A stretch of 34,682 nucleotides of DNA from JANXXV01 sp038230275 (GTDB taxonomy: Bacteria; Acidobacteriota; Terriglobia; Bryobacterales; Bryobacteraceae), in contig JBBRNO010000060.1 in assembly GCA_038230275.1 (NCBI GenBank), positions 1 to 34,682 on the forward strand. The letters are read 5' to 3'. Each line of letters starts with the position of its first letter. The first letter of the stretch is position 1. A program made the translations under genes and the position numbers. The notes under the pieces are model-generated. The model was not told the origin of the DNA. It made no database searches and saw only the letters and a list, made by a program, of their open reading frames with translations. Below, in pieces: positions 26,129 through 33,294 of the stretch.

Positions 26129-27547
26129 ATGGCTGAAAAATCCGTTATAGATGCTCTGAAGGGATTTCCGCTCTTCGCCGATTTGAGTGAAGAGCAGATT
26201 GCCTGGTTTGCCGCTCACTCTGACGAAATGCGAATGGAAGCGGGTGGGATCATCAGCCGCGAAGGCGACCCGCCCGAGTGGCTCTATGTCTTGCTAAGCG
26301 GGTCCATTCGTATCCAACGCGAAAGCGCCGGACCGGATGCCCCCGCCCTCATCGGCAACGCGGGTTCGGTGGGTGGAGTGCTTCCCTTTTCCCGGATGAC
26401 GCACATGGGCGCAACCATTCGGGCGGTTTCAGATATTTGGGGCCTTCGCCTGCACACCAGCAAATTTAAGGAGATGCTGGAAAAGGCTCCTCCGCTCTTG
26501 CCCAAGCTGATCGGCTTGATGGCAGACCGCATTCGCGAGATTTCCCGCGTGGATCAGCAGCGTGACAAGCTGATGGCGCTAGGCAAGCTCTCCGCCGGTC
26601 TGGCGCATGAATTGAACAACCCCGCCTCTGCTGCCCGTCGTGCCTCAGAGGGCCTGCTTTGCGCCATGGCCCAAGTGCGCGCCACCAATTCGCGGCTGGA
26701 TTGCCGGACTTTGTCCATCGAGCAGCGGTCTTATCTTGCCGAACTGGAGCGCACCACGTTAAGCCAGTTGTCCAACGTTCCGGCTCTCGATTCGCTAACC
26801 CAAAGCGATCGCGAAGACGACATCAACTCATGGCTGGAAAGCAAAGGCGTCGCCGATGGCTGGCAACTCTCGTCCCCATTAGTGGAAGCCGGAATGGACC
26901 GCGCTGCCCTTGAAGCGATTGCCGCCAGATTCGATGCCGCTACTCTCGGCGACGTACTGAAAAGGTTTGCCGCCGCCATCGCCGCCGAAAAGCTGGTTCA
27001 CGAAATCGAAAGCAGCACCAGCCGCATTTCAGATCTGGTCTGTGCCATCAAAGAGTATTCCTACATGGACCAGAATCCGGAACAGGAAATCGACCTCCAT
27101 CAGGGGATCGAAAGCACTCTCATCATGTTAAAGTTCCGTCTCAAGCACGGCGTGCACGTCATCCGCGAGTATGACCGAACCATCCCGCGCATCTGCGCGC
27201 ACGGCAGCGAGTTGAATCAGGTTTGGACGAACCTCATCGACAATGCCGCTGACGCCATGAGCGGCAAAGGGGAACTGAAAATCCGCACTTCCAAAGAGTT
27301 GGACCGCGCCATCATTGAATTTATCGACAACGGGCCCGGCATCCCCGACGACATCAGGAATCGTATCTTCGATCCATTCTTCACCACCAAAGCCGTGGGC
27401 CAGGGAACCGGCCTCGGCCTCGATACGGTGTACCGCATTGTGCGCAGCCATCATGGCCAGATCACCGTAAATTCACGCCCCGGCCAAACTCGATTTCAAG
27501 TCTCGCTTCCACTTCAGAAGCCAAAGGAAAGACCAATAACGCAATGA
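26129..27547 (+). CDS. sensor histidine kinase with cyclic-nucleotide-binding-like sensor domain
   Basis: A 472-residue soluble kinase. Residues ~13-130 are a cNMP-binding (CRP-like) domain ('FPLFADLSEEQIAWFAAHSDE', 'EGDPPEWLYVLLSGSIRI'). Its phosphate-binding cassette reads 'GVLPFSRMTHMGATIRAV', without the usual G-E-x-x-x-x-x-x-x-R-x-A arrangement, so the ligand may not be cAMP or cGMP. The HisKA-like helix has 'LSAGLAHELNNPASAARR' (His160), and the ATPase domain shows 'WTNLIDNAADAM', 'DNGPGIPDD' and 'GQGTGLGLDTVYRIV'. There are no membrane helices. It starts one base after the flavoprotein stop and overlaps the zinc finger gene by four bases (ATGA), so coupled expression is likely. Confidence 0.93.
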   Translation: MAEKSVIDALKGFPLFADLSEEQIAWFAAHSDEMRMEAGGIISREGDPPEWLYVLLSGSIRIQRESAGPDAPALIGNAGSVGGVLPFSRMTHMGATIRAVSDIWGLRLHTSKFKEMLEKAPPLLPKLIGLMADRIREISRVDQQRDKLMALGKLSAGLAHELNNPASAARRASEGLLCAMAQVRATNSRLDCRTLSIEQRSYLAELERTTLSQLSNVPALDSLTQSDREDDINSWLESKGVADGWQLSSPLVEAGMDRAALEAIAARFDAATLGDVLKRFAAAIAAEKLVHEIESSTSRISDLVCAIKEYSYMDQNPEQEIDLHQGIESTLIMLKFRLKHGVHVIREYDRTIPRICAHGSELNQVWTNLIDNAADAMSGKGELKIRTSKELDRAIIEFIDNGPGIPDDIRNRIFDPFFTTKAVGQGTGLGLDTVYRIVRSHHGQITVNSRPGQTRFQVSLPLQKPKERPITQ

Positions 27548-27810
27548 AGACTTGCACACACCTGGATCACATCAAAGCCGTAAAACCGCACGCTCGCGGC
27601 TGTGAGGAATGCCTGAAGTTGGGCGAACAGTGGTTGCATCTCCGTTTGTGCATGGCGTGCGGCCATGTCGGCTGTTGCGATTCCTCAAAGAACAAACACG
27701 CCACCCAGCATTTCCACGCCACCAAGCACCCCATCATGCGCTCCATTGAGCCCGGTGAAGATTGGGGCTGGTGCTTCGTTGACGAGGTTGAGCTTGATTT
27801 CTCAAGCTGA
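27544..27810 (+). CDS. stand-alone UBP-type zinc finger protein
   Basis: An 88-residue protein made of a single ZnF-UBP domain. The ligand pattern is Cys4-x-His6, Cys20-x2-Cys23, Cys36-x2-Cys39, Cys44/Cys45, and later His residues in 'KHATQHFHATKHPIM'. In eukaryotes this fold binds the C-terminal Gly-Gly of ubiquitin; bacteria with the stand-alone form mostly have no ubiquitin, so its partner is unknown. The conserved aromatic residues of the binding pocket are partly present ('EQWLHLRLC', 'DWGWCFVDE'). The start codon overlaps the kinase stop (ATGA), and the DAC gene follows after 7 bases. Confidence 0.9.
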   Translation: MKTCTHLDHIKAVKPHARGCEECLKLGEQWLHLRLCMACGHVGCCDSSKNKHATQHFHATKHPIMRSIEPGEDWGWCFVDEVELDFSS

Positions 27811-27817
27811 ATCCGGC

Positions 27818-28426
27818 ATGTTCAACGCCATCGTCTGCCAGGTCCCCGAATACGCTCCAGAGGTCCTTGAACCGCTCATCGAACTCGCCGTCCAGATCGC
27901 TCGCGAAGGCCGCGAAGGCAGACGCATCGGGACTCTGTTCATGCTCGGTGACCATGAAGCGGTTCTGGATAGATCACGCTCCCTCATCCTCGATCCGCTT
28001 CATGGCCATCCGGCCTCGTTGCGCCACATCACCGATCCGGATCTCCGCGGCACCATCAAGGAACTGGCGCAACTGGACGGCGGTTTTGTTGTGAGCGAAG
28101 CCGGAATCTTCATCGCCGCCTGCCGCTACCTGGATGCCCCTGGCTCTGATGTCGATATTCACATGGGTCTGGGAACGCGTCATCTGGCGGCGGCCAAGAT
28201 GAGTGCAGTGACCAAAGCGGTAGGCATCGTAGTCTCGCAAAGCGCCACCGTTCGCGTCTTCTGTCATGGCAAACTCACCGCGGAAATCATCCCGGAATTG
28301 TGGCTCATGAGCCATCGCGACCTGCAGATCAAAGGGCAGGTTACCCAGGAAACCGTAGGCGGCATCGCCATCATCACGCCGAAACGGGGCGGCGGTCAGA
28401 AAATTCAGCTTCCCGGCGGCGTATAA
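27818..28426 (+). CDS. DisA_N-type diadenylate cyclase domain protein, divergent
   Basis: A 202-residue soluble protein in the DisA_N (DAC) family, whose members make c-di-AMP from two ATP. The family layout is clear: 'GRRIGTLFMLGD', 'LDGGFVVSEAGIFIAACRYLD' in place of the DGA block (Asp87-Gly88-Gly89), 'GLGTRHLAAAKMSAVTKAVGIVVSQSATVRVF' in place of the GTRHR block (119-123). The third residue of DGA and the second Arg of RHR are changed (to Gly and Leu), so synthase activity is uncertain. The ATG at 27818 is preferred; a TTG at 27794 would overlap the zinc finger gene. It is the last gene of the operon starting with the flavoprotein. Confidence 0.85.
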   Translation: MFNAIVCQVPEYAPEVLEPLIELAVQIAREGREGRRIGTLFMLGDHEAVLDRSRSLILDPLHGHPASLRHITDPDLRGTIKELAQLDGGFVVSEAGIFIAACRYLDAPGSDVDIHMGLGTRHLAAAKMSAVTKAVGIVVSQSATVRVFCHGKLTAEIIPELWLMSHRDLQIKGQVTQETVGGIAIITPKRGGGQKIQLPGGV

Positions 28427-28463
28427 TCTCATTCCTGGGGGCATTGTCCAATGCTGAGGTCCA

Positions 28464-28999
28464 ATGCTTAAGAAGGTCTCTTCGTCTGCATACTAAGCTT
28501 GGCCGGCTTGGCCGTTTTTATCAACGCCTAGCCCGCTCCGTTCACCGTGGCCCGCTCCGCCACGATCGCCGCTCCACCGGCCGCGGTGTTCGCTTTGGTA
28601 AACGATTTTCACAAGTGGGACGCATGGTCGCCTTGGGCCAAGATCGATCCCGCCATGAAAACGGCGTATGAAGGCACGCCCGCAGGGGAGGGAGCCATCT
28701 ACACCTGGTCGGGAAACAAGGACGCTGGCGCCGGACGCATGACGATTGCCGGCAGCACGCCGAATGAGATCATCGGCATTAAACTCGAATTCACCAAACC
28801 CTTCGCCGCAACCAACACCACCACGTTTACATTCCAGCCGGCCGGCAACGGCACTATTGTAAATTGGAGCATGAGCGGAAATAAGAGCTTTATCGAAAAG
28901 GCAGTCTGCCTGGTGATGGACATGGAGAAGATGGTTGGCCCGGATTTCGAAAAGGGGCTGGCCCAAATGAAAACGCTGGCCGAGGCGGTGGCGAAATGA
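28464..28999 (+). pseudogene. SRPBCC family protein with damaged N-terminus
   Basis: The main part (from GTG 28547, 150 residues) is an intact SRPBCC/polyketide-cyclase-like ligand-binding domain: 'VARSATIAAPPAAVFALVNDFHKW', 'WSPWAKIDPAM', 'FTFQPAGNGTIVNWSMSG'. Relatives start with a membrane helix. Here ATG 28464 gives 'MLKKV', then after a one-base frameshift the expected helix appears ('LFVCILSLAGLAVFINA'), then TAG at 28529-28531, then 'PAPFTVARSATI' in the same frame. So the anchor is broken by a frameshift and a stop, and only a shortened soluble form could be made. The acetamidase start overlaps its stop (ATGA). Confidence 0.75.
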
Positions 29000-30012
29000 T
29001 CCGTATGCATCATGCGCTCGCCGCCATCCTTCTCACCCTGCCTTCGCTCCTACCCGCGGAAGTGCATGACGTTGTAGCCACCACCTACTACCGTAACTTC
29101 GGCCGCTCAAACCCGCCGCTGTTGCGCATCAAAGCCGGCGACATCGTAAGAACCAAAACAATCGACGCCGGCGGCTTCGACGAAAAGAACGTAAAACGCC
29201 ATCCCGATTCCGGCAACCCGCTCACCGGACCGTTCTTTATCGAAGGCGCCGAACCAGGCGACGCGATTGTCGTCGTTCTGCGCAAGCTCCAACTGAACCG
29301 CAACTCGGGCTACACCGCCTACCGCCTGGGCCTCTTCGCGCTCCAACCCGATTACATCGAAACCATCTACTCGGCCCGCTACAAAGACAATCTCGTAATG
29401 GAAGGCCGTTCTAACATCGTCCCCTGGGATATCGATCTCGAAAAGCAAACCGTCCACCTCCGGGAACCGCTAAGCTCCCGCGTCAAACTGGAGTTCCCCG
29501 TCCATCCCATGCTGGGCTGCATCGGCGTAGCCGCACCCAGCGAGTTCGCGCCCATCAGCGGCATCTCCGGAGCCTACGGCGGCAACATGGATTACAACGA
29601 AGTGGCCCAAGGCGCCAGCGTCATTCTCCCCGTTTATCACCCAGGCGCGCTGCTCTACATCGGCGACGGACACGCCATCCAGGGCGATGGAGAGGCCACC
29701 GGGACAGGCGTCGAAACCAGTATGGATGTTGAGTTCAGCGTTGAAATCCGCAAGAAGGCCAACCTGAACAACCCGCGCCTCGAAACGAAAGATTTTCTAA
29801 TCAGCGTAGGCAGTCAACCGGAATTCGCCAGTTCGCTCGACCGCGCCCTGCAAATTGCCACCACCGATATGGTCCGCTGGCTGGTCGCCGATTATGCACT
29901 GGAACCCTGGGCCGCCCATCTGCTGGTGGGCTATCAGGCCCGTTACGACGTGGTAACCGTAGCCGGTTCCATGGCGCTGAAAATTCCCCGGAAAGCGCTG
30001 CCCGCGCGTTAG
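28996..30012 (+). CDS. secreted acetamidase/formamidase family protein
   Basis: A 338-residue FmdA/AmdA family hydrolase of short amides. A signal peptide (about residues 5-21, ending 'LLPAEVHD') suggests export. Family motifs appear in order: 'GDIVRTKTIDAGG', 'NPLTGPFFIEGAEPGDAIVVVL', 'PMLGCIGVAAPS', 'GGNMDYNEVAQGASVILPVYHPGALLYIGDGHAIQGDGEATGTGVE'. The last block, with GDxHAxQGDGE, is the metal-binding centre. The substrate could be formamide, acetamide or another amide. Translation is probably coupled to the damaged SRPBCC gene by an ATGA overlap. Convergent with the TIGR03437 gene. Confidence 0.93.
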   Translation: MIRMHHALAAILLTLPSLLPAEVHDVVATTYYRNFGRSNPPLLRIKAGDIVRTKTIDAGGFDEKNVKRHPDSGNPLTGPFFIEGAEPGDAIVVVLRKLQLNRNSGYTAYRLGLFALQPDYIETIYSARYKDNLVMEGRSNIVPWDIDLEKQTVHLREPLSSRVKLEFPVHPMLGCIGVAAPSEFAPISGISGAYGGNMDYNEVAQGASVILPVYHPGALLYIGDGHAIQGDGEATGTGVETSMDVEFSVEIRKKANLNNPRLETKDFLISVGSQPEFASSLDRALQIATTDMVRWLVADYALEPWAAHLLVGYQARYDVVTVAGSMALKIPRKALPAR

Positions 30013-30047
30013 TCCTGAGTTGGAGAAATAGGCGTTCTGGATATTCG

Positions 30048-30131
30048 CGGCTCGCACTGCCGCTCGCACTGCGGCTCGCACTGCCGCTCGCACTGCCGCT
30101 CGCACTGCCGCTCGCACTGCCGCTCGCACTG
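30048..30131 (+). repeat. seven tandem copies of a 12-bp unit
   Basis: The unit C(C/G)GCTCGCACTG is repeated seven times (84 bases). Units 1 and 3 begin CGG and the rest begin CCG, the only differences. It lies in the convergent space between the acetamidase and TIGR03437 genes, just before the dispersed 30-bp repeat. Translation of this stretch on the minus strand gives a meaningless (AVRA)n run, so it is not coding. Copy number is likely to vary between strains. Confidence 0.95.
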
Positions 30132-30142
30132 CGTTTGTACCC

Positions 30143-30172
30143 GTTTCCGAGCCGCGACCGTAAGGGAGCGGT
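30143..30172 (+). repeat. 30-bp dispersed repeat, copy 2
   Basis: Matches 5292-5321 with two mismatches (T/C and A/G). Here it stands next to the 12-bp tandem array, without the terminal inverted repeats of the MITE-like element. Confidence 0.8.
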
Positions 30173-30193
30173 AACAAATAGGTACTAGTCCAG

Positions 30194-32083
30194 TTATTGA
30201 ACAGCAATCCCGACAGCATTGGAAACCGCGCCGTCCACCGTGAGAACCACGTCCGCCTGGCCGCTGCCTCGCAGTGCAAGGGACAGCGCAACATTCACCT
30301 GATCCAGGCCGGTGAACCCCGGCGAGGGTCCGGCGTACAAGACTGGAAAGCTCAAGCCCTTGATCGTCACTTTCACATTATCCAGCGAACCGCGATTGCG
30401 AATTCCCGTACCATACAACGTCAGGTAAACCGGTGTGTCGACGCCCAGTGCAATCGGGACCGTAACGCAGCCTGACGCCGTGCATTGAAACACAGGAACC
30501 GCCGCTTGCAACTGCGGATTATTGACCTGTACACGAATCGCCGTTGCTGCCGCCACGCCGGTTCCGCTACCGTTGGTGCTGAAGAGTGCGGGTGCCACCG
30601 CTGATACATATCCTGTTGCCGTTGAACTTGCCGCCCCGGCCGTAGCCACAAACTTCGCCGGACCAGCCGCCGTGCCATCGGGAACCAGAAAATTGATCTG
30701 GCTGGGAGAAACGTAAACCAGCGGCGCTGCCCGCTGCACCCCCGCCGAATCTGTAACCATCAGGGATGCCCCGCCAAGCGTCAATGGCAATGGCTGGGAA
30801 CTGGCTTGCGCCATGCTGAATGCGGGATTCACAACGTAAAGCGAAGCCAGCGAATTCGCCGCCACCGTGCCGCTAACCGCCGCCGCCGATTGCACTGCTC
30901 CGGGAATCACCCCGTAGTAGCGCCCCATCCAGTACGGCAAAATATAGTCGATTCCCGCGCTTTCCACCAGTCCGGACCCGCCCCCGGAAAGTTGGAATGG
31001 ATCTCGCTGCCACAGAAAATCCGTCGGCGTCCGCAACGCCACCGGCACCGGATCGCAGGCCCGCCCGCCACACACCGGCACGGTCTTCGTTACGTCCACA
31101 AAGTTATCCCGCTTCGGCCTTTGTAGCCATTGCTCCAATAGCGCGCGCGTCTCCGTATCCCGGGCTGCATCGGCGCCCCGCAGCGCGCGGTCCACCATGT
31201 TGAAGAATGCGTTCTGATGGCCTACGGTATAGTCGCGGACCACTTGGTAGGCACTCCGGTTGTCCCCGTTATCTTGCAACCGGACCAGATTGTAAAAGCT
31301 AAGGTAGTCCAGATTGAACTTGAAGTACGAACCCAGACTTTGCACGTCCACCAACACGCCGGTCTTTACCGGAAGCACAATCACCGGTCCGCTCACCGTG
31401 TTCGTGGGATCCACATGCCGTGTCACCTGCAACAGCATCTGCAACTCCTCCGGCCGCAGCAGAAACGTATTCGCAAGATCGTCGTTTGGCGACCATTGAT
31501 GGCGCGAGATAAAGCCCGTCAACCGCGACGCCAACTCGCCGGCAGACTTCTTCACGCCGTCGTCCTCCACCAGATCGTAAGCCGCGCTGAGTCCCAGGAA
31601 TGTCCCAACCACCTGGTCGCGCGACGTGTCGCCAACCCAGATCCACGGCGGATTCTGATTGATAGTGTGCGTCGACTCTTCGCTCACAATACCAGCGGCG
31701 AAAGGGGAATCCGCCCGTACCATGCATCGCGCCAGCCGGTTGTCGCCGGTTACGTCGGTCAACGCCTTCAGCCCCGCCAGGCCTGCTTTTACGTTGTTCA
31801 GCGCATCCGCTGATTGTGTCACCTTGTAGCGAAAGGATTCAGCCGCCAGATACGCCCCGGTCCACAGCGCCGAATCGCCGCACCGCGTATAACCCTTCAC
31901 CTGCGAACTGGCCGCCGAGGCGTAGATTGGGTCCAAAATCGTGCCAAATGGTAAGTGCTTTGCCTGGATATTGGCCGAAATTGCCAGCGCATCGGCCTCT
32001 GCTGCACGCGCAGGGCCAAGCAGGCAAAAGATCGCCATGCTTGCCGCGCTAACCGTCCGGAAAATTCTCAAAAAGTCCACCAC
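30194..32083 (-). CDS. secreted protein with TIGR03437-type C-terminal domain
   Basis: About 629 residues from GTG 32083 (a GTG at 32140 would add 19). A signal peptide 'VSAASMAIFCLLGPARAAEA' is followed by a ~370-residue helical region rich in Trp ('RCGDSALWTGAYLAAESFRY', 'PPWIWVGDTSRDQVVGTFLG', 'LRPEELQMLLQVTRHV'), which looks like an alpha/alpha barrel, as in some glycosidases or lyases. The C-terminal ~230 residues are the Ig-like domain common in Solibacter-type genomes: 'LASLYVVNPAFSMAQ', 'PLPLTLGGASLMVTDSAGVQRAAPLVYVSPSQINFLVPDG', 'VDTPVYLTLYGTGIRNRG', 'GLDQVNVALSLALRGSG'. Such domains are thought to be extracellular. Enzyme activity is unproven. Confidence 0.85.
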   Translation of the reverse strand: MVDFLRIFRTVSAASMAIFCLLGPARAAEADALAISANIQAKHLPFGTILDPIYASAASSQVKGYTRCGDSALWTGAYLAAESFRYKVTQSADALNNVKAGLAGLKALTDVTGDNRLARCMVRADSPFAAGIVSEESTHTINQNPPWIWVGDTSRDQVVGTFLGLSAAYDLVEDDGVKKSAGELASRLTGFISRHQWSPNDDLANTFLLRPEELQMLLQVTRHVDPTNTVSGPVIVLPVKTGVLVDVQSLGSYFKFNLDYLSFYNLVRLQDNGDNRSAYQVVRDYTVGHQNAFFNMVDRALRGADAARDTETRALLEQWLQRPKRDNFVDVTKTVPVCGGRACDPVPVALRTPTDFLWQRDPFQLSGGGSGLVESAGIDYILPYWMGRYYGVIPGAVQSAAAVSGTVAANSLASLYVVNPAFSMAQASSQPLPLTLGGASLMVTDSAGVQRAAPLVYVSPSQINFLVPDGTAAGPAKFVATAGAASSTATGYVSAVAPALFSTNGSGTGVAAATAIRVQVNNPQLQAAVPVFQCTASGCVTVPIALGVDTPVYLTLYGTGIRNRGSLDNVKVTIKGLSFPVLYAGPSPGFTGLDQVNVALSLALRGSGQADVVLTVDGAVSNAVGIAVQ

Positions 32084-32164
32084 TGGATTGAGACGTCTTC
32101 CCTTGAAACTTGTTTCCCTCACTTTGAGGGAAAGCGCCACCGCGCCAGATCGGGTACAATCCGA

Positions 32165-32551
32165 ATGGTTGCCTTATTGAAAAAATTCACTAGCATCCTT
32201 GGCTTTGCCTCCGCTCTCGCTGTTGTTTTCATTCTGGGAGTCAGCCTGAAGAACTTTATCTTTTCTGCCTCCTCCGCCAAGGCTCCCAAGTGCCTCGAAA
32301 TGCTAGGTAGCACGACCGTGCAAAACGGTGGTGTCACCGCCATCACCGGCAGCATCAAGAATAATTGCGAAGTCAAATACAAATCGATTCAGGTTAGTTT
32401 TTCCGTCGATCCGTTGGCAAGCTCGAACTCGCCTGCGACCACCGTAGTCGCTTATGGCGATGATCTGCTGCCGGGCAAAATATGGGATTTCCGCACGATG
32501 CCCGTTCCGAAAAATTCCACCTACCGCTTCAAAGAAATATCCGCGTACTGA
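32165..32551 (+). CDS. small membrane-anchored protein with FxLYD-like domain
   Basis: A 128-residue protein. One N-terminal membrane helix (about residues 9-33, 'FTSILGFASALAVVFILGVSL') is followed by a beta-sandwich-like domain with 'GGVTAITGSIKNNCEVKYKSIQVSFSVD' and 'LLPGKIWDFRTMPVP', the pattern of FxLYD domains. These occur in many cell-surface proteins and have no known activity. The ATG at 32165 gives the full helix. It is divergent from the TIGR03437 gene and convergent with the broken PIG-L gene, 22 bases apart. Confidence 0.75.
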   Translation: MVALLKKFTSILGFASALAVVFILGVSLKNFIFSASSAKAPKCLEMLGSTTVQNGGVTAITGSIKNNCEVKYKSIQVSFSVDPLASSNSPATTVVAYGDDLLPGKIWDFRTMPVPKNSTYRFKEISAY

Positions 32552-32573
32552 TTCCGCTGGCCTCTCCGCCTCT

Positions 32574-33256
32574 TCACGGCAAAAGATTTCCCGGGCTCTG
32601 CACATGCCGCACAAAAGCCTCCGCCTGCGCGTGGCCCGACTCCACTCCACGAAACCGGGTAATTTGCGATTGCAGCGCGTAGAACTTGTCCGGAGCCTGC
32701 GAAGCATGCGCATAACAAGCCGCCTTCTTCCGCGCCTCCGTCTGCGAAATGTCCACATAGCCGGTCGGCGCGAACATCAACGTATCCTCACCATCCGACA
32801 CTTCGTAGTAGTAGAATCCGAACGTCTTTCCCGATTTCAGCCACGCATCGTAAGCCAGCGTCGAGATCGCCCGATGATCCCTGTGCCCGTCCACCGGCCA
32901 CTGCGCGAACACAACATCCGGTTTCTCCGCCGCCAGCACAACCCGAAACTCCTCATACCGTTCCCGGTCCACCACGGCGTAGCCATCGCACTGCCCCGCA
33001 AACACAGCCCGCGCCTTCAACAGCTCACACGCCCGCCGCGCCTCCGCCACCCGTCCCGCGCTCCCCTTGGCCGGATCCGGCTCCGGACACCCAACAGGAC
33101 CACCTCATGCTCTGCACCCACAAAGCGCGCCACCGTGCCGCCGCAGCCATATTCAGGGTCTCCTGGATGACCGCCGGTGACAACCACTTTCAGTTTGCGC
33201 GTCGCGGCAAATAGCGCCGCCGATCCCAGGAAATGCCGTCGCGAAATCCAAGTCAT
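32574..33256 (-). pseudogene. PIG-L/LmbE family deacetylase with a frameshift
   Basis: PIG-L enzymes are zinc N-deacetylases of GlcNAc-containing compounds. The 5' part, from ATG 33256, has a Tat-like signal 'SRRHFLGSAALFAATRK', then 'VVVTGGHPGDPEYGCGGTVARF' with the first zinc ligands, and 'EHEVVLLG'. Around 33087-33097 one base appears missing: the sense continues in another frame as 'CPEPDPAKGSAGRVAEARRACELLKA', then 'DVVFAQWPVDGHRDHRAIS' with the HxxDH metal motif, to the stop at 32574. Without the frameshift the protein would be about 227 residues. Either a pseudogene or a sequencing error. Confidence 0.85.
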
Positions 33257-33294
33257 CCCACTATTCTCACGGGTAATCATGGCAAGATCGGCAT

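Noticed and set aside
17247..28531. Three in-frame TAG codons (TonB receptor, SRPBCC, permease relic), suggesting amber recoding.
   Set aside because: TAG ends intact genes here (325-327 and 4662-4664, and the beta-propeller gene), and the SRPBCC and permease regions also have frameshift or deletion damage. Gene decay or base errors explain this better.
30048..30131. The tandem array as a CRISPR array.
   Set aside because: The 12-bp units are directly joined with no spacers, and no cas gene is present.
29797..30294. A minus-strand reading frame with a repeated AVRA run over the tandem array.
   Set aside because: It is a product of the 12-bp repeat and the dispersed repeat (giving PLPYGRGSE), overlaps the real acetamidase and TIGR03437 genes, and has no protein character.
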